A stretch of DNA of 51,423 bases from Phallusia fumigata (lineage: Eukaryota; Chordata; Ascidiacea; Phlebobranchia; Ascidiidae). Location: contig QXVZ01027467.1 of assembly GCA_008931825.1 (NCBI GenBank), positions 1 through 51,423 of the forward strand. Reading direction: 5' to 3'. The position numbers and the translations under genes are program-made. Positions within the stretch are counted from its first letter, which is position 1, and each line of letters starts with the position of its first letter. Of this stretch, positions 36,600 to 49,745 are shown one piece after another. The notes under the pieces were generated by a model. It searched no databases. It was not told the origin of the DNA and was given only the letters and a program-made list of their open reading frames with translations.

Positions 36600-39500
36600 T
36601 TTGCGTTTAGCTAATTTGTTATTAACCAGTTTTTATCCAACTTTCCTAGCTGTAAATCAAAAATTTGCATAAACTGTACATTTGCATTACTTCGAATCTA
36701 TAAAAGATTACATTTTCATAATTTTAAGTCTAAGTTTTTACCAACTGTTGTTTGTTTGTGCTAGTTTAAAACTTACCTGTTGCGAAATTTTGTTTGCTTT
36801 GATGAAACGGATGTTGATAATGAAAATTTAAATGCTTCGTAGAAATGCACTTAGTGGAAAGTACGATAAATGTTTAAAACAATTTGTTTTGGTGTTGGGG
36901 TGCAATAGAAAAAGATTGTGGTCGGAGTAAAACCAAATTTTTCGACGTAAGAACAAGTTTATAAGTCAGATGGATTGTTTTAACAAAACAAGCTGCAAAC
37001 AACAGTTTAATTGCTCTTTGTACTGCAACATATAATGCTCACAGTCTGGTTACTCTACTGCGTTTAATCAATGACGATTTCAGCGCCAAGTGACCACACG
37101 GAAGCGGTACTTTGCCTTTGGCCTTTCATCCAATGAGTGGAAAGTTCCTCCCACGCAAACAAACGACTCGAATTGAGTCATTGTCCTGCCCACATAACAA
37201 ATTTCAACCGACTTATTTGGCGACACAAAACTTATCGACTAATCAAAAGTCCGGATGTATTACTGCAATGACGTCATCGTGGAGCTTTTGTTCGCCTGCC
37301 GCTTAGAGGGTAAAGATTGCTGAACACTGACCAAAAAGGAACTAAATAGTGTCAAGTTTTGCGATTAAACACCTGAGCTTTTTCATGTTCTGCATTTTTG
37401 CTTTAAGTGGTTTACTAACAAGCTTCGAGCACTTAACTGTAGCGCATCATAAACCCGCGATCTCTTCAGGAAGTTATTAGGTTGTTTTTGTTGCAAAAAT
37501 CCTGACCTATGTTTAAAAACGTTTCCCGCACGTTACTTATTGCACACACAATAAATCTAAAGCAAATTAAACTTTAAAAAATCCCAGCATTGCCATGTTT
37601 ACAAGCTCATGTAGAATCATTAGCTGCAAACTCATATAACCCTTGTCCACTAGCCTATAAATACCCCCTACGTTACTGCAATAAAACCCTATTACTGCGA
37701 AACAGTTGACCCTTCTATGTCCGTCATAAACAGATTACCTATATTCACGTGACCGGGATTAGCCAATAGCGTACTTTGAAACATTGCAGTGATTCATGGA
37801 GGAGATATTCTAAGTGCTGGTCGATGTCCCAACAGCTTTTACTTCTTCTTGTCACTTTCAATTTTCGATCTCGAACTTTTGACTTAAGTTGCGTAAAGTT
37901 TTAATGACTCGCGGTCGTTTGTGAAACTTAATCTACAATCGCCTTTAAAAGTTTGAAAACGAATTTAGGTCAAAACTAAGTTTAAACAAAAATCGTTAAA
38001 CGTGCAATAACTAAAGTTTAAACCTGCCAAAAACTTATTACGGTTATTATCTTCATTCAACAAAGCCTTTCCCTTGTTATACCAAGCCTTGATAATTTCC
38101 ATTTAGTTTTAAATGTTTATTTTAATTTAATTTTGTCTCAAGCATGTGAGGTCGCGCAACAAATATACTATTGCGATTGATCAAACGATAAGAGATTTTT
38201 TGTTTAAAACATAATGTGTGGAAATCCTCCATGCATCACTAGGTTTTGAAGGTTTTGCGCTGTACGAGTCCCGCGGCCATTGTAAAATGGATTCGGAAGT
38301 TATTACCTGCACTCTCTTTATGAGAACACAAATATGAATGTTTTTAGTTCGGGTTTACCCGCGAAACTGCGTTGCGTGTCGACATCAAAGCTTGATCCAT
38401 ATTGCCCTGCTTTGATCCAAAGCGAAACTTTACTCCCTTTCAACCACGTGATCACCTTGAAATGGGGTTACACGGGTTTAAGTTTCGCGTGTTCTGCAAT
38501 ATTGTCCCGTGATTCATCTCGCCTTTAACGTAATTTACAGCACGTGGCTAAAACCTTTAAATTTTGACATGCTGTAATTTTGTGACAGTTAAAAGACGCA
38601 TCGTAGTTGTGGTTTGATTTTGCCTGACAATTTTTTTTTTGTCTTTGCGTTATACCGGGTACAATTTCATCGTACCTACTCAACTTTACTGATCGCCTTA
38701 ATTCAACCTTGCGTTAGAACTCATTTATTGTTGACATCATAATCACCACCTTGTCTGTTGCCAGAGAACTTGGCGGGATATACTGGGAGATACGTTTTAT
38801 ACCCAGTTTTTTGTTTCTTGCGATAACTAACTTTATTTAATCAACCAACGTCAAACTAATTAAGGACTATCATTTGATATAACTCGAAGTTTTAAATTTC
38901 GTTTTAGAATAATAACAAACAGTTTTTTTGCGCCAACCGCGTCATAAGCAATGACGAGAAGAATTTCGATTTGAATCTCCAGCAAAATCATTTCATATTA
39001 CAGTAGCTTTAGTAGTGAAATATGTGCGCAGTATGAGCGATTAAAATTTAAGTTGGAAAACACGGTGTAATGTTTTGTTAAAAAAGATTAAAATGAACCT
39101 TTTTGTTTCCTTTGCAAATTTATGACAAGATAATAAAGTTTAAAGAAAGCAAAAGTGTAGCTGCGTGTGATAAATAGTCAATATGATGCGGCACATAAAA
39201 CCAACCTGAGTTTTTGTAAACCAACTTTGCAGGTCCTAAATGTTTTTTTTTTACCTTTTTTAGAAAAATATGGCAAAAAAGTTAACAAATAGAAAATCCG
39301 ATAATGCACGCTGATGGCACAGCTGATGCACGTAAAACTATAAGCAAACCTCAAAGGATTTCTCGGAAAAACGTGAAACCTAAACAAGATGGCCGAAGTA
39401 TTACGGATTATCCCGTCACACCCACCATAATCCGCAAGTTGAAATGACAACGGTTGAATAAGTCGAGGTTTTGAAGTAAACGTCAACAATAATTGTTATT

Positions 39501-41064
39501 GTTGAATACCACTCAGAACACTTGGGTTGAAGTTGACATGATAATAACCATTAAATCAAGTCGATTTAATCATGCTGAAGGTGGTCCAACGACATTGTAA
39601 ACTTGTTAATACCTTCGGTCCCACTTCCTGTAGGACAACCAACTTTACTTCATCTTTCGTGTAGTCCTATGCACAAACCAGATAAGACTGCTCAGTCATT
39701 TAAAACCAACAAAAACAATTGGTTTGTCATTGCGGCTTTGCGTTTTACTGTCAAAACTTCATGGGTTTCACTTTCATGCTAAAACGAAAATATAATCATC
39801 TGAGCCTAAGCGCCCTTCCGCTCGGATAGTATGACGTCACACAAGCGGTGTGGAAAAGATGACTTTTTGGCATCGGATCGTGGTGAAACCGGTTGAACAT
39901 ATTTGCCTGATTAACGTTTGGGCGAAACCTAATCTTATGATTAAATTATCTTAACTCCACAGCAAAATTTCCGCGTGACATCATTTCAACACTCACTCGA
40001 CTTTTGTGGTTAAAGACTTTCGGCCAATTAGAAGTGACTTGGGTGGGCGTGGCAGGGGCCGGGAAGTAAAAAAATATTTTATGTGAGTCAAAGTATGAGG
40101 TTTGCAAACACTACAATTCACAGCAAACCACTTTGAGATGAGGGCAAGAAGTACAAGCGTTTAGTTTTTTGTACCTTTTTATGATCAAATTAAATCCGAC
40201 AATCCGCGCGTTGCTTGATGCGTACAGTGTAGACATGCTATGCGAACTAAATATGTAGTTTGACTTGTTGAACCAGAATAACAACGTCCGGCCTTCTCTC
40301 CGAACCTGCGTATAAACGGCAACCTGTTCCAAATATCTGAGCTTGCATAGTTTTAGATTTCAAGTGACCTAATTTTGATTCGAGTTGATACAGCTCAAAT
40401 TCTTTTTACTGAAGAATTATTTCACGTTTTTGCTGGGCTACATTTTATCAAGCGAAATGTACACTTTTCCACTTGTATTTTGGTAAAAAGTGCAAAATGC
40501 AAACAAAAGCGGTTTACTCTTTTAAGACGTCATATCGCAAATTTGGGCAACTAAACCGCTAATTGTCTCTGATCTCGTCATTTCAATGTAAAACCTGTTC
40601 AGCCAAAAACCGCGTGCTTATCACAAAATCGATTCCGGCAACGTCCATTCTGGCGTGGCGCGTTTCTTGTAATTCCACGTCTCTCTTACTTCCATGAAAT
40701 TTAGGGTCACAAGGTCAAAAATTCTCATTCAAAAACACAGTTAAAGATTTTAGAAAAGCGATAGTAACAGAACTAGTTTTTAAAACGCCCGGATCATTTC
40801 CTGTTGTGAAAAAGATGTCTAAAGACAACTTTTCTTTGTTTAAACTGTAATATACGCACCTGTCCAAGTTTTCATCAAATTCCGCTTTTCGTGCTATAGA
40901 ATTGTGAACTTTCTACTAAAATTTGTAATAGTCCGAAAGTTAGTTAGTTTTAAACACGAGTAATTGCATTAGGTGAAAGAAAACATAGTTTGTACTTTGA
41001 TTGTAGCAAGGTGGTTTAAACCAGCCGCTGTAAAGTCGTAACTGAGTAAGTACACGCGAAATAC
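36600..41064. other. Gene-poor stretch
   Basis: I could not support any exon here. Open frames on both strands (for example 39489-39178 and 40332-40111, minus) lack splice sites in phase and family resemblance. TGACGTCA palindromes occur at 37269 and 39832. A pair of overlapping frames near 40600-40740 (minus) looks mildly protein-like but is ambiguous. Confidence 0.4.
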
Positions 41065-42017
41065 CCCGTAGAAGTTCAACCACAAACAAGCGGTGAAAAA
41101 CGTGCCAAATTTAGTCGATTCAGCTTCTTCTCGTCCAATGGTGATTTCCGACAAAGTTTTTTTCTCGCGAACAACAGAAAAATCTTGACGTCGTGGCTTT
41201 AAAAGTAGGTCACCTGTGTTTGCCCACGTTCAGTCGTAGTACAAAAATGGGCTTTGAGGTCAAAGGTCGCTGTTGATAGCACGTGAGACTCAATTAATCT
41301 GCAGAGGTTATCAAGAAGGTCAGTGACTGGTCATTTCTGGCATCCCGTGTTTTTCACTGGAACTTTAATTGTCCATTAATCAAAATTTTACCCACGATCT
41401 TGTGTAAGTGGGCGTATTCGAACCTGATTGGACGAAATCTTTTTATCCCGCCCATTTCTAAACCAATAATTATGATTGGGCTTCATGTCAACAGTGCATG
41501 AATGTTAATAGGTCAGGCTAAATGTTGCCCAACCGGATTGCTCGGCGAGATTTTATCCCGATAAATTTAAATGTGCCAACAAACCGTGAATCGGCTTTGT
41601 TACATAACAATCCCTGCACCTAGAAACAGATTTAAACCATATTATTTTTTTGGGGTAATTTTTAACCGGGGATGTTCGAGAGCCGTTTGATTCAAACCTG
41701 GGCCGGAAAACCTCCAAAATCATTTTCGCCACAATGAATTGTCATGATACAAAATTATTGTGTTTTTTAATACATGTCGCCAAACTCAGACCACAACGTT
41801 TTTCTACATTCGCAACATCTAAAAACCTTTCTTGAATTACGTTTGCAATTAATGTAAATATCTCACAACAACCACCTTTGGGTGATGTCATAAGTCCAAA
41901 GCAGGCAACTAATCGACGCGGCGACATTTCGGCGACGCGACGGAGCGCGATCAGGTTTCTGTAATCGAATGTGGCATTATGACCACATAATACCCCACCG
42001 ACCCTGTAATTCTTCAT
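41065..42017 (-). CDS. Weak two-exon candidate, unrecognised
   Basis: Exon 1 would be 42017-41876, ATG to ccaaag|gtggtt (phase 1), and exon 2 41213-41065, acacag|gtgacc to acggg|gtattt (phase 0). Together they read ...LVACFGLMTSPK and KTLSEITIGREEAESTKFGT, ending in a hydrophobic FFTACLWLNFYG. The phases agree, but the exon 2 acceptor is poor and no further exons were found. The composition of exon 2 is more convincing than exon 1. Confidence 0.22.
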
Positions 42018-42778
42018 GTCTTATTTTGCGCTGGATTTTGGGAGAAAATCCCGATTGGTTTGATACGAGCTCTGGTAAACAGGTTTTTCTACAAGCTCGT
42101 GTTGTCACAGCTGCAGGTTTTGTTCACAAGTAATATGTGTTTTCCAAATGCGGCGGGGTCGCTGCAGTACCGCTGAGGTGACATTTGTTCACTATAATTG
42201 CGTTTTCGTCAATTTCATCCCTTCAACCCCAAATAGGCAGGTTGGGCTGATGAAGAAATGGCCTCTGTGTATTTTATATCTGTCGCATGACAATAACGAG
42301 GATTAAATTTGCTACGCTTAGGATTTAGATAGCAGATAGCCGTAACATTCACTGCGGGTTTGTGGAATGATGTTTTACTGTGTACAAACGCTGCAAAAAG
42401 CCACGTTTTGGGTTGATAACGCTTAATGCTTTAACTCTAAAAACAAAAGCCCATTTCACTCTAAAATACCAACTTTTGCAATTGCATTTTGGTCACCTAA
42501 AAGTAATTTTAGTGAGATAGAGTTTTTGCCACTAAGACTTGCGAAACTATAGTAGTCATAGGCTTCACTTTACTTTGTTACGGGGAAATGTTTGCATATT
42601 TTTACACAACTGCAAAAAATGGAAATGCAGAATGCAGGTGGTAGGACAAAACTGAGATTGATTAATCAAGTCTAGGCGTTTCTAGAAAAGATAGTTAAAG
42701 ACACAGCATAAAGACAACCCGAATGTATTTACCGTGAAATTTGAAATTACATGCGGATATATAATAGTTGTGACCCCG

Positions 42779-45700
42779 TTAATAAAAGTGAGTCAACTTT
42801 ATGACAACGTCATCGCTGTTGGAAGGCTGATAGTCTCCGATCCCATGAGCGAGCGGTTGCATGTTCTTTCCGTCCGCCAATGACCAATATTCTTTGCGAT
42901 GTTTTCGCGCTTTTCGGCCATTCAATGACGTCAGCATTGGCCCCCATGACGTAATCTTGTAACGAAATCTGTTTGAATGTGATTCAGTTATGTTTCGGTT
43001 GTAAGTGACACAAATATTTTTTCCTAATGCGTGCTGTGGCGTACAAAAATCTAAAACAAGACTCTCAGAATTTTTACCTCAACAATCCATTGCACTGCGC
43101 CTTGCTCAGAATCTCGAACAATGTTTCGTCTTTAATCACGTGATCAAAAGTCATCGATAGCAGGTTACCATCCGATTCGATTGTGAGCGAAAAGCTTATT
43201 AGGATTCGCAAAAAAACGTTTGAGTCCACCAATGGATGACAGGAGTGGTCGAAAGTGTGCGTGGCAGAGGGAACGTAACTTTCCAACAGATTATCTAGAA
43301 TTTAACAAGCGAGATTAAACGTACATGAAAAAGAATATGTTGGTAAATTACAAATTTAACTTTTTGGGGTGACAAGGAGAAAACTATGCATTTTTGGTAA
43401 TTATTTAAAATTAAAATTGGTTCGATGAGGTACATTAATAAAAATTATCTTATATGTCAACTCGATTTCAGCTTAAACCTTAAGTTTATAAGTTCTAAAC
43501 TTCCGAGGGTTATTTCCACAAGACGAAGCATTTTCGTACTTATTCTCGCATGTTCCGTGCCAAGCGACGCCCAAGGCACCTTTGTGACGTCACACTGCAT
43601 CAAATTGTCACTGGTTTGGAATTTTACAAATAGCGTTTCGTGCAAAACATTTGTCACGATTTTTCTGAAATCTTGTGTTGTCAAGGTCACGCAGGGTTGT
43701 TTGCTGGCAAGTGTGTTTACTTTCTAAAAATCGGTGCTTTTCTTTCGATGCGAAACTGGTTATTGAAGGTTTGTAAAAAACAATAATTTCGGCGAAACGG
43801 CACCTTAAGGGCCGTGGACAGTATGTGGACCAGCTTCACTGCACAGACTGAATAGTGTTTGTGATTATTATAAACAAGTATGTAGCGTAAATTCCTATTT
43901 TTTTTTCTACAATTTTTAAGTACAATGCGAAACAAGATACAGAAACGTATCAGCAATACTGATATTGGTAAAGACATGTGTCCAAATTTCTCGCCAAAAA
44001 GACAAGCCAATTTTAGAATGAATACTGACCTCAATAATGATTAAAAAGGACATTTGTGCGAAATATTTTAAACAGATTCGCGGTTTGTGTCCCAAATACA
44101 ATCGGTGTTGTCACTTCTTGGTAGACAACTTCTTTGTTGATAAAATGATGTAACACTGCGATGTTTACTGGCTACTTAGTTTGTAACGTTGATGTTAATT
44201 TTTTTCAACAATGACGTGTTTTAAAGTTGGCATTCGTTTAGCTTTAAAGGGCTGAAAATATTCTGGTAAATTTTAAGACGGAAGTTTTGTTTTTACTGGA
44301 TTCCTCGATTTATCCAATTCCAAATTCCCAGCAACCGCCTTTTTAACTAAGGTAACCTATTTCTCTCTACTTCACGCACATGCGAAACAAAAAACTCTTG
44401 ATGAGTTTGTAAAACAACTTACCCTCGTCGTTACAAGTCCAATTTTCTCGAAGTCGTAACACACTAGCGGCACCTAGTGCTTGTAGAGATCGAGAAATCA
44501 AAGCAGGAGAATCTCCAGAACGAGGGACACGGAGGACACTTTCGGCGACAGAGCTGAGAAAGTGAGAACATCTTAATCGGTAAATAAGGTGCCCCTATGG
44601 TCTGAAAATCATTGTAATGTTTGTTTTATTTCCTGCTCAGTCTGACAAGCTTTCCTGGGAGAAAATAATCATTCAAGTAACCTCGACCTTTCGCCACGAT
44701 GGTGAAGAGGCTAGTGCGATACCCTTGCACTGTAGCAAGGTTTCTGTTTTAACTTTTCAACCTTGTGTGCTTCCCTGGGCAAGTAACTTAAAATAAAACA
44801 AACAAACCATAATGAAATACACTGAGCATCTAAATAAGTTTACAAAAAGTTTTCATCAAAGTTTTGTTATCAGTGAAACTTTATTTTTATTCAGTAATTT
44901 TTCTAAAATAGCAGTGATCGTCGATGATAGTATTGTCTGTGAGGCCAGTTATTGCCTATTATAAGCACTCCTTTAACAATTTTTACGTTTCGTTAAATAA
45001 AAGTGAAATCAAAGCCCAAATAAAAAATTGACCCAAACGGATGTAAATTTCGTAATCACCTACCCGCAAAACCATGTGGCTTTTTCGCCTTTACTGCGCA
45101 TTTCGTGCAGGGCTAACAGCGCCTCTGGTGTTGAATACCGGTTGCCGATAAAAAAACTTCCCCTGGCCGATCGTAGTTGTGAAGTCAGGTAGGTCTTTGC
45201 TTGTCGTAGTGCAGAAGAAATCCTATCTTTCATGTGGTTTGAAAGATAGGATGTGTCACGCAAACACACGAGGGCAATAGAGATTTGCGAAGTAATGTCT
45301 AGAATGTTTACATTTGTAAGAGAAAGTTAAATGACATAAGAGCACCAATTAAAACAGGTTGAGATTAGCTGACAGAGGTTGGGGGGCAAAGAAAAATTGT
45401 ACACATTACCACACGCAAAATGTTATGTTTTATAGTTTGTTTAAAGTTACTGGTTACCATTACCATCTTACCCGGAAAATTATCAAAACTTCCGTCGGAT
45501 TTCTGTGAGTTAAGAATCTTCCTGATGTGTCGTCTACTTAACCGCCTCTGTAAGACGCACAACGCTTGTGTGGCAAGTCCAAACGAATACCAGCCGTCAC
45601 GTGGGGGCGCTGATGCTGTGATAAATCTCGTTACAGGCTTGTCTGACCATTTAACGTTTTGCGCAGTTTACCTTGCAAACGCTTTTTAGAACAAAGACAC

Positions 45701-47076
45701 TTTTATCTTAAAAATACTATGTGTTAACCAGGTAATTCAGGTGAGTGGTGTTTTGTGAGATTTTATAGAGGCTTCACAACGTTCAATGCACAATATATGC
45801 AGCATCTTTTCTAAGTTAGCGTTTTTATTGACAGGTAAGAGTTTTGAATAATCTGCTCAGACGAAAATATAATGAATTCATGGGCTAATAAGATTTAGAA
45901 GCTAGTTTTTGGTGACAGAATCAGATTAAACTTTTGTGGTAATTATGGACTTACTGTTGTGATGGCGAAACTGGTGATTTAATTCTTGCTCGATTAAGCG
46001 TAACATGTTGACCTCACCGAAGCGTTCGGCATCTTCACATATGCTCTTTACTGCCATCACGTGGTGGGCCAGGGTGCCGATATCGTTTGAGCTGTGGGTA
46101 AAATGTATTCCGATTATGTGAGTTCTCCAGGGATGTTCAACGTAGAACATCGAATACTGAGGATTCAAATCCGTGCAGACTCGAGTCTAAATCTGCCTTT
46201 AAAATCGGGTGATAACAAGAACTAATATTATTAGAGCGAGTGACATTCGTATCCGCAACAGTAGTCATTTAATAGATTGAGATGTGATATTCTGGATTCG
46301 AACCAATTGTTTCAGCATAGCCAGCTATCCACCTATGAACATCCCAAGAGTTATGTATGTTAGTCTATTTGTTTTATATTTTGGACCGAACAATGCTTTA
46401 ATATGTCCGTAGTTTAACTGATTAGGCTTCCGTTCTTGATGTGACATTTTCTTTCCGTTTTTTCATTACGTGTCTTCACTTTGGCAGATTTACTTGGTTT
46501 ACAAAAGTTTTTTCTACCTTTCATTGGCTAATCTGAGGGCAGATGTTAACCAATCAGTGTTAGCCGAGATCACGTGGTAAGCAGCTGGATCAACCAATTG
46601 AGCACTAAGAAGAACTTCGCTCCCCTCGGGCGCCATCAGGTGACTTACATATTTCTTTAACAAATGTCGGTCGACAGGATTAGAGTCACCTGCATTTAAA
46701 GGTCGTCCTTGTTAAAATAAAAGCAAAAAATACTATTTCGTTGCGGTTTATGCTAAATGCTGGAAAGGTGACAAAGAAACTGTCTTTCATTTCTTTCCTT
46801 GATAAGGCCTAACATTTTAGTGTTTTACAATATTTTGCCAGTTTCCTTCGTAAAATAGTAAACATCTTTAAATCAGTTCGAAACGGCGTTATAAATTAAC
46901 GTAGGTCATTCAGCAGGTCATTTTAAGTCGTAAGACTACTAGATTGGTGCCTAAAGTAAAATAAGGTTTTAAAGCACATTAGATAACCGAGGTAAAATCT
47001 TACCACACACGGCAAAACTATCGACATCTGATGTTGCACTGAGAAACAACAAAACTGTAATTATGAACAATTCCAT
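42779..47076 (-). CDS. Transcobalamin/intrinsic-factor-like vitamin B12 carrier, 8 exons, 432 aa
   Basis: Exons in gene order: 47076-47004, 46689-46518, 46091-45955, 45615-45472, 45298-45064, 44553-44423, 43294-43078, 42968-42779 (TAA). All phases chain (1,2,1,1,2,1,2) and the total is 1299 nt, close to the 417-433 aa of vertebrate family members. A signal peptide (MELFIITVLLFLSATSDVDS) marks it as secreted. The alpha-helical barrel shows repeated family motifs: SNDIGTLAHHVMAVKSIC, DGWYSFGLATQALC, ITSQISIALVC, GNRYSTPEALLAL with TWFC. The C-terminal beta domain has KDETLFEILSKAQ, then ITSWGPMLTSLNG, EYWSL, and GIGDYQPSN near the end. Cysteines at about 24, 100, 147, 187, 253 and 294 fall where the six conserved disulphide cysteines of the family lie. 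The protein should bind cobalamin between the two domains and deliver it to a cell receptor. Orthology to TCN1, TCN2 or CBLIF (intrinsic factor) is not resolved. Confidence 0.9.
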
Positions 47077-48261
47077 ACTTGAAGGCAGAAAGCTTACACT
47101 GAACAAGCTGAGTTGCGTCGTGCAACTAAGATTTGACACTCCACGTACAAAGTCCGCTTGCATCACCAACAGAATTACGCCGTCATGCATCGTTGCACAC
47201 AGACGTCAGATTTTATTTGCTCATCAACCACTTGTGCGCGGGTCGTACTTGTTTGTAATTTCAACTCCTCTCAAGTCAAAATCCGAAAAAGTTAGGCACA
47301 CATTTAACGATTTTATTATAATCTCGAAGAAGCACGCCTGCGTATTTCATGCATTACATTCTCTACGATTTAAATGCGGCGCACCGCTACTTGCCCCGGA
47401 AAAAACCAAGAAGGCGTAACAAACAGTAAAACATCACTAATAACATTAACCGCCATGAGAACGCGCAAAAACTGTTTTTTTGTAATGTCTTGTCTATTCT
47501 TTTTAAAACGACGTTCGATACATCCAATTTGTGTACCAAGGGTTAATTAAATGAGCAAATCTTGCTTAGCAATGTGGACGAAAGCCCTGTGAGCCAACAA
47601 GCTTTTTGTTTTGCGTGTGACCCTAGCTGGTAAGGTATGGGAGCCGATGGTTTTTGCTGCTTGTTTTCAACAGTCGACCAGTAAAAACATGCTAATGTGC
47701 CGTTTTTCTTGCTTTAAAAAAAGGCAATATTCCTTACAAACATTAGTACGGTACAGTAGCGTTATATTTTTATTGCTAAAATACTTGCCTAGCACCCTTC
47801 CTTCCAATAGAGATCGTCGCTCGAAAACGTCACCCGTTGCACGCGGTGCACATAATGAACATGTTGGGGCATTAAATGGTGCACGAGGTACATCCTTGAT
47901 GTTTTCCTGCTACTAATCTTGAGCAAAATGAATTTTTGTGTTTATCTGAGCCAGATTAAAAGGTAAAAATGAACATAATTCTGAAGAGTGTCCATAGACT
48001 CCAAAGCTGTAAGCTATCTTGATACCAGTAGGGAATGTTCAGATACCTTGCTATATGGTTCTTTAAACCTTTTATGACAGTTAGTGCATGTCAATATGTA
48101 TGTTCCTTAGTGGTCACAGATCTTGGGCAGATCGAAAGAATACTGGGTTTAGATTTTTCTTGCAAACAAGATTGTGAAATAAATAAATAAAAATAAAACC
48201 TTCTCTATTGGTCTGACCCCTAGCAAACACGTCGACACTTTTTGCTGCAATCATGGAACCA

Positions 48262-48868
48262 GCTGGCTTCCTGGACATATGCTTTGTCCAGATAATTTCA
48301 AAGATGTTCCTGAGATTAATGTAAAGGCGGTTGTCAAGTTGCTTTGTGAGTTTCAGTATGTGTTTTCAAAAGGAAGCAATGATCTCAGGAAAAGCTCGTA
48401 TGTGCAGCATCACATCGATACAGGGACAGAACAACCTATACGCCAAACACCACGATGCATGTCTTGGGCCGGGAAAGAAGTATTTGATGCGCAGTTACAG
48501 AAAATGTTGTGGGAAAGTGTCCTTGAACCAAGTGACAGTCCATGGTCATCCCCTGTGGTGCTGGAAAAGAGAAAAGATAGACAATATCGTTTTTGGGTTG
48601 ATTATCGGCGTCTTAATTCCGTAACGCTAAATAATCCATAACCTTTACCTCGGATTGAGGAACACTGTGAGGGCCAAATTGGTCAGCACCATGGATTTAG
48701 CTAGCGGACATTGGCAAGTTGAAACGGAGGATTCGGACAAGCCCTAAACAGCGTTTTTCATTCCCTGTAAGGGGTTATATCAATTTAAAGTTAAGCGGTT
48801 TGGTTTGACAAATGCTTCGGGGACTTTTCAAAGGTTAATGAAAAGAGTTCTACAAGGTTTATTATGGC
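48262..48868 (+). mobile_element. Ty3/gypsy-type reverse transcriptase remnant, copy 1
   Basis: The continuous frame (48279-48641) shows the start of a Ty3/gypsy reverse transcriptase: a HHIDTG, PIRQTPR and SPWSSPVVL order, then FWVDYRRLN. A TAA follows directly, where PLPRIE continues in the same frame. A frameshift and a second TAA (in 'agccctaaacag') lie before FGLTNA.GTFQRLM..VLQGLLW. The domain then stops: GC-rich repeat DNA begins just before the expected YxDD catalytic motif. No gag, protease, integrase or long terminal repeats were identified. It is a dead fragment. Confidence 0.85.
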
Positions 48869-49157
48869 GTAACCGCAGTGCTGGTGTGAAGCCCCCTGCC
48901 GCTTCGCGCGTCGCGCGGACAATTCGTGCACAACTGCAGCCGCTACGCATCGCCAGCCGCAACCTTAACCGTTACCCGCGTCTGGTGTGAATCCCGCTTT
49001 TAAAGTTAAATCAGATTTAACTTTGCCGTCCGCCGCTTCAACCGAGAAAACCACGCCGTCGCCGCATGACGCCGGCTAACGTGAATGCCCCGCCGCTTGC
49101 TTCGAGATCAAAAACCGCACCGCTACCGTTACCCGCGTCTGTTGTGAATCCCCCTTA
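48869..49157. repeat. GC-rich degenerate repeat block
   Basis: Very GC- and CpG-rich sequence rises abruptly in AT-rich DNA. The phrase 'cgttacccgcgtctggtgtg' followed by aatccc appears twice, and a variant 'cagtgctggtgtgaagcccc' once, separated by 'gccgcttc' and 'aaccgc' phrases. It interrupts the reverse transcriptase. Confidence 0.7.
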
Positions 49158-49414
49158 ATGCTTTTGTGCTACACAACGTTTAATAAACTCAGCTCAAGTA
49201 ATATTGTCACATATAAAAGAATGCAAGAAAATATCAACTAATGCCTTGTAAGATTCAATGTAAGTTTTGTGTTCAAAATGCCGTTTATTATTTTCGAGCG
49301 ATTGATTATTATCGTTAATTATCAACTTCTTATCGACCTTCTTAATTACGTCTAAATTTCCCTAATTAACCTGTATACTGTATACTGGCTAAGGGTAATA
49401 GATAAATAATTTAC

Positions 49415-49745
49415 CAAACTCAACAATAGTCCAGCGTGCACTGATATTCATGTAGGCTTTTTTCTGTGTGTTTTTCCTTCCGGCGCTTGAAACCATCCGA
49501 CAGGGATTCTTTCGGTGCTTTGTTTTCCAGTCGAACCCCACCCACTTTCCCTGGTACTGGCGGTTAGATTCTAAGGCCCCCTCGGCTGGTCCCACCAACG
49601 TCACCCCCAGCCGTGTTTTCTCATACTGCGCCAAACTCACCCTCCGATGTGAGCCTCCGCCACATAACGCATTGTGATGACGGTGTAGCTGCAGCGCGTT
49701 CAACCTTGACCCACCAAATGTGCCCTCCACTGTTTTGCGCCTCAT
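49415..49745 (-). CDS. Candidate first coding exon of an unrecognised gene
   Basis: An ATG at 49745 opens 110 codons, ending at gagtttg|gtaaat (phase 1). The peptide (MRRKTVEGTFGGSRLNALQL at the start; YQGKWVGFDWKTKHRKN near the middle; AYMNISARWTIVEFG at the end) is basic and varied, and GC content is higher than in its surroundings. I do not recognise it. Its next exon should lie leftward, but that DNA is the transposon block, so either the intron contains it or the assembly order here is wrong. Confidence 0.4.

Noticed and set aside
47063..47419. A 118-codon plus-strand frame
   Set aside because: It runs antisense over exon 1 of the transcobalamin-like gene, whose signal peptide and splice site are much better supported.
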